Assembly (NCBI GenBank): GCA_032718475.1
Contig: JAUCBJ010005566.1
Coordinates: 1-30,859 of the forward strand
Source of the DNA: Nemertoderma westbladi
Lineage: Eukaryota > Xenacoelomorpha > Nemertodermatida > Nemertodermatidae
Length of the DNA stretch: 30,859 nt
Direction of reading: 5' to 3'
How positions within the stretch are numbered: the stretch's first letter is position 1; every line of letters begins with the position of its first letter. A program made the translations under genes and the position numbers. Shown one piece after another: positions 9,843 to 18,975 of the stretch. The notes below the pieces were generated by a model. It was not told the origin of the DNA and made no database searches. It worked only from the letters and a program-made list of their open reading frames with translations.

Positions 9843-10551
9843 TATGGAGGCCCATGGCTGCCACTATAAAATATTTATTGATAATTAATTGATAAAATAT
9901 TTAAATAATAAATAAGTGGAAAAAATATCTTGAAAAAAATCTCAGTAAAAAGTATCTTGAAAAAAAAATCCATAAAAAATAAATACTGTTAAAGAAAACA
10001 CCTGAAAAAAACACCCCACGTGGCCCAGGGCTGCCATCACCCCACAATCAGATAACAGTTGGCCCATGGCTGCCATTAAAAAAACTACAGTAATAGTAAA
10101 AAAAATAAAATAACCCCTCGTGGCCCGCCCAGGGCTGCCACTGCCCCCAGAATCAGCAATACTATTGACCCATGGCTGCCATTAATAAAACTAATAGTAA
10201 AAAATAAATAAATTACCCCCTCGTGGCCCAGGGCTGCCACTGCCACCAGAATCAGTAATACTGGCCCATGGCTGCCATTAAAAAAACTAATAGTAAAAAA
10301 AAAATAAATTACCCCCTCGTGGCCCAGGGCTGCCACTGCCACCAGAATCAGTAATACATTCTTTAACAGTATTTATATTATATGGAAATTTTTTCGTGAG
10401 TATTTTTTTACCCTTTTTTCCAAGATATTTTTTACTGAGATGTTTTTTAAGATATTTTTTTTAAATTATTTTTTTTCAAGATATTTTTTCCACTTATTTA
10501 TTATTTAAATATTTTATCAAGAGTTTTATAGTGGCAGCCATGGGCCACCAT
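9843..10551. mobile_element. Foldback transposon with long inverted arms and internal tandem repeats
   Basis: Left arm 9843-9994 and right arm 10361-10551 are inverted copies. Both read TATGG.GGCCCATGGCTGCC from the outer end, then CACTATAAAA, GATAAAATATTTAAATAATA, AAGTGGAAAAAATATCTTG, and finally AAATACTGTTAAAG at the inner end. The right arm has extra insertions. The core (9995-10360) holds about four tandem units, each with GGCCCAGGGCTGCC, a CAGAATCAG word, GGCCCATGGCTGCC (also the arm terminus) and an AT-rich spacer. Long inverted repeats with internal direct repeats that echo the ends are typical of foldback elements. No transposase and no clear target duplication are visible. Confidence 0.7.
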
Positions 10552-10702
10552 AGTACTGTCAGACTGTAGACCTACTGATACTGCATCAAGGCCATCTACA
10601 GTAAACAACAGGCACATGGACCTAGCCTTCAAAATTATCGTAGGCTGACTGTGCTGATTATGGTACCTAAACTGTGCCTAACTAACAGCCTAAGCTATAT
10701 AC

Positions 10703-10949
10703 TGTTAGGTATTGGGGTTTGGAATGACAAATGATCCACTTGTTTTAACATTGAATCCCCTTATTTATTGTAAAACCATCTGAAATATCCACAAATGTCG
10801 CTCCATTACTCAGTTACTGTCTGAAACGCTTCCGACAGTCCGATGTATCTGGACCCGAGCAGCCGAGTTGCATGTGATACAAGATGTGATTAACGGAGGA
10901 ATAAATACTACGGAATTGCTTGCTTGTCAGTAAGATTCTATTTACTACA
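10703..10949 (+). mobile_element. Possible LTR of a retrotransposon
   Basis: The segment starts TGTTAGG and ends CTACA, so it has TGT...ACA termini. It carries an AATAAA at about 10901 followed by a short R/U5-like tail, and one base after its end reads TGGGAATTCGGCGG, in the place of a primer-binding site that should start TGG. A GC-richer leader-like stretch continues to about 11150. No second LTR, target duplication or pol gene is seen, so this is tentative. Confidence 0.3.
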
Positions 10950-11522
10950 CTGGGAATTCGGCGGACGTCGGATCGTAATCGGAAGTTCCTAATGCCTCAC
11001 TCCGGCCTCCCACCTTCAGACCTTGGAGTGCGGTGGGGTGGAAAGAGTCCGACTTACGTCGACGACAGGACGAATCGACGAGAATTGCGATCTGGGTTTA
11101 GCGGCGGCCCGGAGCCTGGGGGAAATGGTTGAACGTCGGCAGGTTGGGCAGATTTTTTTGATAGACTACATGTGTACCAAGTTTGGTTCCATTTCATCCA
11201 TGATTGATTGGCTTATTAGCGTTCAAACATTCCTGCCACAAACATAGCCAGAGGCAGCCACAAACAAATAAAAGCTGCAGGAACTCGAGCGATCATTAAT
11301 TAATTAATTAATTATTAAATACTGTTTCAATTAAATTCTTTACGAAAATCTACTTATCTTCTTTTAAATATGGACCCTGCATTCGTGGAAAATATAATAT
11401 TTGATAATTCAGCAGTCAGCCTACAATAATTTTGCAGGTTAGGTCCTTGTCATGGCCTGTTATTTAGATGGCCTTGTACTGCATCTAGGCGTACTGCTAC
11501 TGTAGGAGCACTGATCCACGAA

Positions 11523-11569
11523 GCTAAGGAAAATCAACTACTTTCGCTAAGAAAGATTTTCCTTAGCTG
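11523..11569. repeat. Perfect 14-bp inverted repeat
   Basis: AGCTAAGGAAAATC (11523-11536) and GATTTTCCTTAGCT (11556-11569) pair exactly around a 19-nt loop. It may be a hairpin or a very small MITE remnant. Confidence 0.75.
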
Positions 11570-11939
11570 AGATGGTGTATTCATACTGTAGTGGGCCCTT
11601 TTCCTTGTGTGGAGCAGATCTACAGTATGCCCTTTTTGATCGCTGCCAAAACTATCGGAAAAACGCCAAGTCTAGGAAACGGATAATGTTGGCAAGGCCA
11701 ACATTAATTACCATTCTTGCGATTCTTCACAAATTTAAACATTCACAACACCCTTCTGATTTTTGGTTTTCAACGTATCACCGTAAATTCAACGTAAATA
11801 TATTAGAACGTATCAACGAAATCAGCTAAAATTTTCTAAATACCATTTTTTCATAAATATTAACAAGTGGTGAAAATTTCATCAAAAATCTCCGACCCTT
11901 GCCACACCCATTGGTCGAGCTTGAAAAGAATGACTCAGT

Positions 11940-12242
11940 CTTGAATAGGCTTTCCAGGATTTGGAAGTCACCGAGAATTAATCGTAAACTTAAGGTCCGA
12001 TCATTTAGAGCAGCAGTTAGTTCCAGTACTCCTCTATGGGAGTCCATGCTGGGCTCTAACTGCTGAGGACACCAAATCTCTGGATGGCACATTTACAAGA
12101 ATGCTACGCCGGGTTCATTGTGTCAAGTACAATGCACACATCCCCAACCAGACACTATATAACATTGGAGGTGTCTCATTGGTTCCCCAAGCTTGACACT
12201 AGAACAAAATCGCCTCCGCTTTGCAGGACATTGCTTTTGGCT
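11940..12242 (+). pseudogene. Non-LTR retrotransposon 3' fragment (RT C-terminal region), copy A
   Basis: Broken frames on the plus strand contain LSRIWKSPRINRKLKVR, then LEQNRLRFAGHCF. This is the characteristic tail region downstream of the reverse transcriptase in many animal LINEs, with R.RFAGHC as hallmark. A closely similar copy lies on the opposite strand at 30205-30712. This copy has frameshifts, lacks the last part present in the other copy, and has no catalytic domain. Confidence 0.75.
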
Positions 12243-12613
12243 TATACTGTACCATCAACATTATTATTTTTGAGCCAAGATCTAAGGGTTAAGCTGTTTA
12301 GTTAAGCCTTCATGCCAAGAAGAACACAAGTACGCCATGTGAAACTATGCAAAGAAGAGCAAAGAAAATGCACGGAGTACACTTCCACTGTCCACTCTTT
12401 TATGTACCCCACAAATAACTCTCTATTTTGTGTGTGGGCTGTATGCTGAAAAAAATAGTTTAAAAAAGTATTTTTTCACTGATTTCAAAATCCCGCTAAA
12501 AAGCCGACTTTTTAGGTCCGTGTAGCGAGACCTCTACTATTACACTCCGTTGTTGTTGTTGTTGTTAGTGGTGTTGTTAATATCTCGTTAGGTTTTGGTA
12601 TTAAGGCTTAATA

Positions 12614-12688
12614 CGGCCCCAGTGGCTCAATTGGCAGAGCGTATGACTTGGAGTCTTTAGGTACCGAGTTCAATCCCATATTCCGGTG
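12614..12688 (+). repeat. tRNA-like SINE head
   Basis: An A-box-like TGGCTCAATTGG (12623-12634) and a B-box-like GAGTTCAATCC (12666-12676) lie at tRNA spacing, with a GGCCCCAGTGGCTC start typical of a tRNA 5' end. The 5' and 3' ends do not form a 7-bp acceptor stem, so this is a tRNA-derived SINE head or degenerate tRNA and not a functional tRNA gene. It is preceded by (GTT)n. Confidence 0.55.
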
Positions 12689-13150
12689 AATTTTTGTTGT
12701 TGTAAGATTGGTAGTAAGCCATTTAAGGAGATATTTCATGCGTTAGAAGACGCGGACCTTTGCGCGATTTCGCGCTTGGTTAAACTAATTTTAACATTAT
12801 TTTTATTTTTATTTTTTAATTTATAATATATTTATAATATTATTTATAAAATTTTATTTATTTTATGAGAAAAGCAGATTTTTCGAATGAAATTTTTTTA
12901 ATCATGAAAACGATTAATCTAAAACATACTGAATAGTTGTTAGGTTCCACAAATTATCTTTTAATTTGTAGTTCACAGTTTTGCGGGGACCCTATAATGC
13001 TATAAATAATATAAAACAACAGACATGCAGTTAGCAGGATATTGCATGGTAGGCTTACCATGGCATATGGCCTACCAGCCTACTACTATCATAGGCCATG
13101 GTACTATGACGACTGTCACTGTACTTCTGTACTAATTTAATTAACGTCCT

Positions 13151-13345
13151 TACTGCAGTACTGCCTTCCTTCAGTACTGCAGTACTGGGTAGGGTACAGT
13201 TGTAGTGTAGTACAGTACTGCAGTCAGGCATCAGGCAGTATTCAGCCCACGTCGGCCACAGGCTGCACAGCAACATAATTTACATTCTTGTTTGATTACT
13301 GGATTAGCACAGTACTGCAGTACAGCAGTCTGGCAGTACTGCAGT
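13151..13345. repeat. Cluster of TACTGCAGTA palindromes upstream of CCDC174
   Basis: The palindromic word TACTGCAGTA or its extension AGTACTGCAGTACT occurs about five times between 13151 and 13345, ending a few bases before the CCDC174 start codon. It may be simple-sequence expansion in the promoter or 5' UTR; a protein-binding role is possible but not shown. Confidence 0.6.
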
Positions 13346-13349
13346 AGCA

Positions 13350-14810
13350 ATGTCTAAAAGAATTCAAATCAACACAACATCTTCATTGTTGAGTTTAAAA
13401 TCGGAGCTACTACGGAAGCAGAACCTGTTACATCAAACTAAACCGAAAACTGGAGCCTCGAATGATTCACCGGGGTCCCTGCGAATCGCTGGTTGCAAGA
13501 GAACGGGAAACAAGGTAAAAAACCCAAAGAAAGAGAAATCAAATCTAGAAGTAGAGCAACTTAATGAATTGCAGAGGTCCAGGGAAATATTACAAGCGAA
13601 ATCGCAACTTTACGATAAAATAGCGAGCGGGAAAGAGGCGCTCAGTGATGAAACGCAAGAGTTGTTTTTGGTTGACTTCGACAAAAAAAGAAACGAACAA
13701 CATTTTCGAAGTGACAAGGAACCCGCTGTTGAGGATTCCGTTGGATGTAAACCGCAATCGTCTGACGTCTCAGAGATCGCAGCATCTAATTCTAAGGGCT
13801 TTGGGGTTTCCCAGTCGGAAGCAAAGTTGCCTTTGGAAGTCGATGGTGATGGGAGTGGGACAGTAGACGAGGAGGTCCATTACCAGGAACTGCGGCAGAA
13901 GGAAGCTCGGGATTTAGGCGTCGGATATTTTGAGTTTTCGTCGTCGGAGAGGGAACGTCGAGAACAACGTGAAACGTTGGATCGTCTGAGAGACGAAACG
14001 GTGAAGAACCGCCGCAGAGCGGGCGAGATGAGAGCGAAACGGGCGACGTTGATGAGAGAGAGGCTGGAGAGAGTTCGGAAGAGGAAGCAGGAGAGAGGCG
14101 AGGAAGTGGGGGAACTGCCGAGTTCGGTTGACGAGGTTGTTATCGAGGAAGAGAAGGAAGTAGATGAACTAAAACCCGACGAGAGTTTGCGAGAGAGAGC
14201 GGTTGATTCGGGGCGGGCGTGGGATTACAATAAAGTGAAGACGATGAGACGATCGCATGAGGAATGGTTGGAAAGAGAACGGGAGGAGCGGGCGGAGGAA
14301 TTCGCTCCTCCGTTAGAGTTTTACAGGGAGGTTGCTAGGCAGCCGATGGTCCATAGGTACACAAACAATAAATCGGATACAACTAATATTAGTTCAAACA
14401 AACCTCGTGCCGGAATCGAACAACAGACCTCATCCAGGGATACCAACCCTTGTAATAAATACTCCAACCAATCACAGACCTCATCCAGGGATACCAACCC
14501 TTGTAATAAATACTCCAACCAATCACAGACCTCATCCAGGGATACCAACCCTTGTAATAAATACTCCAACCAATCACAGACCTCATCCAGGGATACCAAC
14601 CCTTGTAATAAATACTCCAACCAATCACAGACCTCATCCAGGGATACCAACCCTTGTAATAAATACTCCAACCAATCACAGACCTCATCCAGGGATACCA
14701 ACCCTTGTAATAAATACTCTAACCAATCATTAACGAATTCATTATTCTCACCACCAAACGAATATTACAATAGAGATTCTAGAATGTTTCCGAAGCAAAA
14801 TTGGAAATGA
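13350..14810 (+). CDS. ccdc174: Coiled-coil domain-containing protein 174 (CCDC174)
   Basis: A 486-residue protein. CCDC174 is a nuclear protein linked to the exon junction complex/RNA metabolism in vertebrates. Matching blocks are in family order: N-terminal SSLLSLKSELLRKQ (residues 11-24), a charged coiled coil with ELFLVDFDKKR (about 104-114), the central VHYQELRQKEARDLGVGYFEFS (about 176-197) with a long Arg/Glu-rich helix, and EEFAPPLEFYREV (about 316-328), as in vertebrate homologues. Length is close to the human protein. The C-terminus diverges: it carries six in-frame copies of a 17-residue Ser/Asn/Thr-rich repeat (51-bp units, 14428-14730). The ATG at 13350 is chosen because the conserved N-terminal block follows at once. 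Intronless here. NTAQ1 follows on the same strand 488 bp downstream. Confidence 0.87.
   Translation: MSKRIQINTTSSLLSLKSELLRKQNLLHQTKPKTGASNDSPGSLRIAGCKRTGNKVKNPKKEKSNLEVEQLNELQRSREILQAKSQLYDKIASGKEALSDETQELFLVDFDKKRNEQHFRSDKEPAVEDSVGCKPQSSDVSEIAASNSKGFGVSQSEAKLPLEVDGDGSGTVDEEVHYQELRQKEARDLGVGYFEFSSSERERREQRETLDRLRDETVKNRRRAGEMRAKRATLMRERLERVRKRKQERGEEVGELPSSVDEVVIEEEKEVDELKPDESLRERAVDSGRAWDYNKVKTMRRSHEEWLEREREERAEEFAPPLEFYREVARQPMVHRYTNNKSDTTNISSNKPRAGIEQQTSSRDTNPCNKYSNQSQTSSRDTNPCNKYSNQSQTSSRDTNPCNKYSNQSQTSSRDTNPCNKYSNQSQTSSRDTNPCNKYSNQSQTSSRDTNPCNKYSNQSLTNSLFSPPNEYYNRDSRMFPKQNWK
14425..14731. repeat. Coding minisatellite, 51-bp unit, six copies
   Basis: Six almost identical 51-bp units inside CCDC174; they encode a 17-residue repeat that begins TSSRDTNPCNKYSNQ. 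The period is a multiple of three, so copy changes keep the frame. Near identity between copies implies recent expansion. All overlapping open frames on both strands here are artefacts of the repeat. Confidence 0.95.
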
Positions 14811-15298
14811 TTTAAACAACTTATAAATTAACTTATTACTGTATTTTGCAGAATAAGTAAAAAAAAATGTCCAGGTAAATTATATTTCTCGTATTGCATT
14901 TTAAATTTGGATGCGTATATCCTTATTGTTACTCTAAAGTAATTACTTTGACTTTCCATGGAATGCATTATGTATTCTTATTGTTACCATATTGCGGGAA
15001 AGTTGAAAGACAACCATCTCAAAACCCCGATTGATACTCGTTGCTAAGTTGTAGGCAGATATTTAGAGTTTGTTTTTAGATTTTTTTTTACAATTGTATG
15101 AATAATAATTATTTTATCCATTAATCAGCAATATCAGAAAATGTCATGTGTACTATTTTAATTTCCTATCTCATTAATATATCAATAATAATATCTTACC
15201 AATAGGTTTCTTTTATTTTTTATCATAAATCAGAGATAAGTTATCCTTAATAGGATCTTATATAGTAAGAAATATTTCATTTTTACATTTACTAAACA
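14811..15298. other. CCDC174-NTAQ1 intergenic region
   Basis: 488 bp of AT-rich sequence with no coding potential. A pyrimidine-rich tract ending in an AG (about 15206-15233) lies about 65 bp before the NTAQ1 ATG and could act as a 3' splice site for a 5'-UTR intron or a trans-spliced leader; this is speculative. Confidence 0.45.
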
Positions 15299-15928
15299 AT
15301 GGACGTACGGAAACATAATTGCGTTTACACGAGTCAATATTGTGAGGAAAATGTTTGGAAGTTGTGCGAATACTTGAGGGATCAAGGCGACCAGCTGGAT
15401 CACTGGTGGGTCGTGTTCATATCGAATGGGGATCAACGGTTTCCGATTTGGTGTCATAAGGAAGACAAAGATAAAGTGGTGGTCTGGGATTACCACGTGA
15501 TATTAATATATAAAGAAGATTTAAAAACTGCTAGGAATTTGGAATCTATGGTCTACGACCTGGACTCAACCCTTCCGTTTCCAGTTAGGTTTAGCGAATA
15601 TTTCTCAAGAGCTATTCGAGCTGAAACATTTATGGGGGAGTTTGTGTGCGAGTTTAGAAGATTGTTCCGATTAGTCCCTTTGGATATTTACTTGGAGAAC
15701 TTCGCTTCTGATAGGTCGCATATGAAGACGTCCACCGGCGATTGGTTGGCATCCCCACCCAGCTATCCTCCAATCAGAACCCAGTCACAGACAATGAATA
15801 TCTACAGCTACATAAACATTAATCAAGAATCAGCCCCTTTTACCGGTAGCACAGTATCCCCTCAAACTGAAAGTAAATATGGACGAGTAATAAATATGAA
15901 TAAGTTTTATAATTTCTTTTCATTGTAA
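15299..15928 (+). CDS. ntaq1: Protein N-terminal glutamine amidohydrolase (WDYHV motif family)
   Basis: A 209-residue enzyme that deamidates N-terminal Gln to Glu, the tertiary destabilising step of the Arg/N-degron pathway feeding proteins to the proteasome; cytosolic and nuclear. The signature WDYHV is at residues 63-67. The catalytic triad of the family (Cys28, His81, Asp97 in human) is conserved as C15 (in SQYCEEN), H66 and D87 (in YDLD). Other family blocks are FISN, LPFP and NFASDRSHMK (about 134-143) followed by a Pro-rich segment. Relative to human there is a roughly 5-residue insertion between His and Asp and a shorter N-terminus. The C-terminal 45 residues are diverged but keep a GR.....F.. 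ending. A single exon here; the human gene has several introns. Intact, no sign of decay. Confidence 0.92.
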   Translation: MDVRKHNCVYTSQYCEENVWKLCEYLRDQGDQLDHWWVVFISNGDQRFPIWCHKEDKDKVVVWDYHVILIYKEDLKTARNLESMVYDLDSTLPFPVRFSEYFSRAIRAETFMGEFVCEFRRLFRLVPLDIYLENFASDRSHMKTSTGDWLASPPSYPPIRTQSQTMNIYSYININQESAPFTGSTVSPQTESKYGRVINMNKFYNFFSL

Positions 15929-16289
15929 TCAGTAATATAATATTATTTATATTAGACAAAACCTACGGTTTTTTTTGCTAACTGTCTTTTTTCAGAGTTT
16001 TAATAATCACGTTGATTTGTTTTGACACTTTAAGTCGATGAACCATAACATCCACTCACTTGAGTTTCCCATTCAAACGCAAGAATTTCATAAATCACCT
16101 TTCCCCCCCCCCCTCCCCCTCCAACGTTCTAGAATAATTACAATATTTGTTTACATTTTGTCTCACGGCCTTCAATGTGTGAAGTGTAAACCCATAGAGG
16201 CAATTAATAAATTAATTGGAAAGTGTTTTGGATAGAATACATTGTGTCATAGGATTATTGGCATTTTGGGCGAGTGTGTGATTTCATAT

Positions 16290-16412
16290 CTAAGTCGGCA
16301 ATGACGGCCAGCTGGGATCGAACTGGTGACCTCCAGGTTGAAATTCGGACGATCTAACCAGGCGGCCGGAAGTTTGAAACCTAGGTACCGGGTTCGAGCC
16401 CCAATAGGGGCG
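16290..16412. repeat. Two abutting tRNA-like sequences in opposite orientation
   Basis: On the minus strand (about 16363-16300) a segment reads GGCCGCCTGGTTAGATCGTC, then GGTCACCAGTTCGATCCC: a D-arm/A-box-like start and a good B box. On the plus strand, immediately adjacent, is GGTACCGGGTTCGAGCCCC with GCCCCAATAGGGGC (about 16386-16411), a second B-box-like sequence. Neither forms a complete tRNA. Most likely two SINE heads, one inserted in or beside the other. Confidence 0.45.
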
Positions 16413-16562
16413 GTTGATATTTTTAGCTATGGAGAGCATTATCATAATAATGTAGTATAACATATATCCAGTATGTCTCCGCGTCATTTTTAGGTTGTTC
16501 TAGAAAGTTTAAGTGCATAACTACAAATAATTCATCAGAAATAAATAAAATTAGACTCGCCA

Positions 16563-16652
16563 TTGTTCATAATTAGCACTTTAAAAGCTTTTACGGCCCT
16601 CGTTTTGTTATCACGCGTGTCGTAACGCTATAAAGTGCTATATTATGAACAA
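16563..16652. mobile_element. 90-bp inverted-repeat element
   Basis: The ends TTGTTCATAAT.TAGCACTTTA and its inverted copy (TAAAGTGCTATATTATGAACAA) pair over about 20 bp with a short gap around a roughly 45-bp loop. Looks like a very small MITE. No target duplication identified. Confidence 0.5.
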
Positions 16653-16945
16653 CGACGTATATATAGTTATTATAACGTTAGTTATTATAATGTTATTATA
16701 TTATAACTTTTGCTTACGAAGCGGTGCTTAAGAAGAAATCCCTAACGTGAATATTGAATAGGCCTACCACTCGTTTTTCGGTCAATTTAGTTGATGAATT
16801 TAATCTGTCAAATTAAATCCACCACCAAATTAAATACACATAGATTTTAATTTATAGTTATATACGTAATTGCTGTCATAAATAGTCTTAGGGTTAATAC
16901 GTAGCAGTTGGGAGTCAATGCATTGGCGAACTAGAATCCTCGTTA

Positions 16946-17169
16946 TTATCCGAGGGTGGGGAAGTCATCCGTACTCTCTATCTTTGGAGGCCCTTTCTTC
17001 CTTCTTTGTGGGAAGCTGGGACCAGAATCCGTGGCGCCCCCTGCCGGCCGATTCCTCAACCCGGGAGGTACGTAACAACGGGGGGGTGGAGGCGTGGAAG
17101 TGGGGTTGCTTGGGGTTTCCGGCTTGGCGTCAGTTTTGGGGGTGGGAACGGCTTCTTCTGAACTGGGAA
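16946..17169 (-). CDS. cdv3: CDV3-like protein, terminal coding exon
   Basis: A minus-strand open segment ends at a TAA (16946-16948). It encodes a Pro-rich region, then CYVPPGLRNR and KKGPPKIESTDDFPTLG. The Y.PPG.R...GPP.I.S...FP.L arrangement matches the conserved C-terminal block of CDV3 (carnitine deficiency-associated protein 3), a small cytoplasmic protein of unclear function. A strong 3' splice site precedes it: pyrimidine-rich CTTTTCTGTTTTCAG ending at 17170, so the exon would start at 17169 with one base of the first codon supplied upstream. I could not find the upstream exons (charged N-terminus, DEWKE-type block) on the minus strand in this window. They may lie far away beyond a long intron, or the exon may be an orphan. 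It is the only spliced-looking gene here. Confidence 0.5.
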
Positions 17170-17474
17170 CTGAAAACAGAAAAGTTGTAAAGGAAATATA
17201 TTCGATTATAATATGCAATTCCTTACAGGAAATATATATAAATGGTAAAAACAGCTTATTTACAGATATTCATCCGCATGAGACTGAGACGCCGAGACTA
17301 CCTGCTACTAAATTGCGAGGGAGGGGTGTTAACAAAAACGTTACCATGTGTTACAACAAGAGGGGAGTGAGTAAAAATACATATGGTTAAGTTAGTGTGC
17401 CCAGATATAAATTGGTCACATGCAATATCTATCACTAAGTGGCTTGCTTGGTTACTATACTGTAAGGACAGACC

Positions 17475-18975
17475 TTGTATATTGAATTTTATTGTATTAA
17501 ACGTGTTGGGAAGTGGAAAAATCACTTCAGCAACTTGCTTGGGCAGCCACCAAACATCGAGGTCAGCCCTACAAGGAAAATATATGACAAGACACCAGCT
17601 ATAGAAACAGGGGACTTCACTCCTGCGAACTCCAAAGAAGCATTAAAAGCATGTCCAATAATAAAGCGAGTGGATTAGATGAAATCCCAGCGGAGGTATG
17701 GAAAACAGTGCTAAACAGACCATTATTGAATGTTTGCAACCGGATGTTAAAAGGGGACTAAAGCCACCACCAATTTGGACTAAAGGTCAACTCAAGCCTC
17801 TCCCCAAGAAAGGATACCTCGGTATACCAACAAACTATCGTGGGATCTGTCTGCTTGTGGTAGCTTCCAAAATATACAATAAAATGATTCTATATAGGAT
17901 TAGGCCTCACATAGAGAAACTACTGCGTAAGAGCCAAAACGGATTTCGACCAAATAGATCAATAATAGCTCACGGTTCACGGCTTACACTACGGAGACTG
18001 ATTGAAGGAATCAAGTCAAAGAATCTCCCCGCAGTCATGACTTTTGTGGACTTCAAAAAGGGTCGAATGCAGGCGGCATTTGACTCCATCCATAGAGGTA
18101 AAATGCTTGAAATCCTAAGAGCTTATGGAATACCAGAAGTAATTGTTGCTGGCATTGGATTGTTATATTGTGACACAGAAGCACAGGTACTCTAACCAGA
18201 TGGTGAAACTGAGTTTTTCTCAATCCTGGCTGGCGTACTGCAAGGTGACACATTAGCACCATTACTATTTGTAATTGTACTGGATTACGCAATGAGGACG
18301 GCCACAAAGGGTGAAGATCTGGGATTCACACTTCATTCATGACTTTTAATGTTGATGGAAACTTGAAAACCATTGATAATAATCAACTAAGGAAGGTCGA
18401 CGACTTCCAGTACCTAGGATCATGGACAGAGAGTAGCAAAAAGGACATAGAAGTTAGGAAAGCAAAGGCTTGGGTAGCTCTATCAAAAATGGATACCATC
18501 TGGAAATCAGATCTCTCCAGGCACCTGAAGACTAAGTTCTTTCGAGCCACAGTGGAAAGTGTATTATTATACGGGGGTGAGACCTGGACACTAACTAAAT
18601 CACTCGAACAACGAAATGATGGTTGCTACACAAGACTACTAAGGGCAGCGCCAAACATCAGCTGGAGACATCACATGACAAACGCCGAGCTTTATGGTAC
18701 AATACCACCTTTATCAACCACCCTCCGTGAACGCAGATTAAGATTCAGCGGGCACTGCTGGCGAAGTAAAGACGATGTCATAACAGATTTACTTTTCTGG
18801 CAACCAACTCATGGAAAGCGTAGTCGTGGACGACCGGCCATAACATATATAGATCAACGTGAAAGGGATACTGAACTTGGGAGAAACGAAATTGCGACAA
18901 CTATGGAGACTCGGGAAGCCTGGAAGGATCTCATTTCCACTGTCCGAGTTCGCTCGACCTAGTAGTAGTAGTAGT
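17475..18975 (+). pseudogene. Degenerate non-LTR retrotransposon reverse transcriptase
   Basis: Plus-strand remnants in order: a WKNHFSNLLGQPPNIEV linker segment, LPKKGYLGIPTNYRGICLL, the RT block NGFRPNRS, motif A around FVDFKK...AFDSIHRGKM (with an extra five residues inserted), LAGVLQGDTLAP, and then, after 18340, the C-terminal part VDDFQYLGSW, FFRATVESVLLYGGETWTL and RLRFSGHCWRS. These are widespread blocks of animal LINE proteins. There are frameshifts or stops near 17640-17700 and 18195 and a deletion near 18330 that removes the [FY]ADD catalytic motif. No endonuclease domain is present, so the copy is 5'-truncated. It ends in (TAG)5 at 18961-18975, a LINE-type 3' tail. Exact clade not assigned. 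Confidence 0.85.

Larger units (their letters stand above)
10552..13349. other. Intergenic region with retroelement debris, no host gene seen
   Basis: 2.8 kb without a supported host gene. It contains a possible LTR (10703-10949) followed by a GC-richer leader-like stretch, an (ATTA)n microsatellite near 11296-11318, a 14-bp hairpin (11523-11569), a non-LTR retrotransposon 3' fragment (about 11940-12242), a (GTT)n run near 12549-12567, a tRNA-like SINE head (12614-12688), an AT-rich stretch (about 12780-12860), and palindrome-rich sequence immediately upstream of CCDC174. Confidence 0.55.
15929..16945. other. Intergenic region with tRNA-like repeats and a hairpin
   Basis: No gene seen. It contains a C-rich run near 16103-16122, the back-to-back tRNA-like sequences at 16290-16412, and the 90-bp inverted-repeat element at 16563-16652. 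The rest is AT-rich single-copy-looking DNA. Confidence 0.55.

Noticed and set aside
9571-9888. Membrane-protein-like Tyr/Ile/Leu-rich frames
   Set aside because: They come from the AT-rich 25-bp tandem repeat, which gives hydrophobic translations in any frame.
10920-11132. GC-richer open frame of 70 codons
   Set aside because: No recognisable motif; it falls in the leader-like stretch after the possible LTR.
12614-12688. Functional tRNA gene
   Set aside because: The acceptor stem ends do not pair; a tRNA-derived SINE head is more likely.
14321-14733. Overlapping open frames on both strands inside CCDC174
   Set aside because: They are shadows of the 51-bp minisatellite, open in several frames because the period is a multiple of three.
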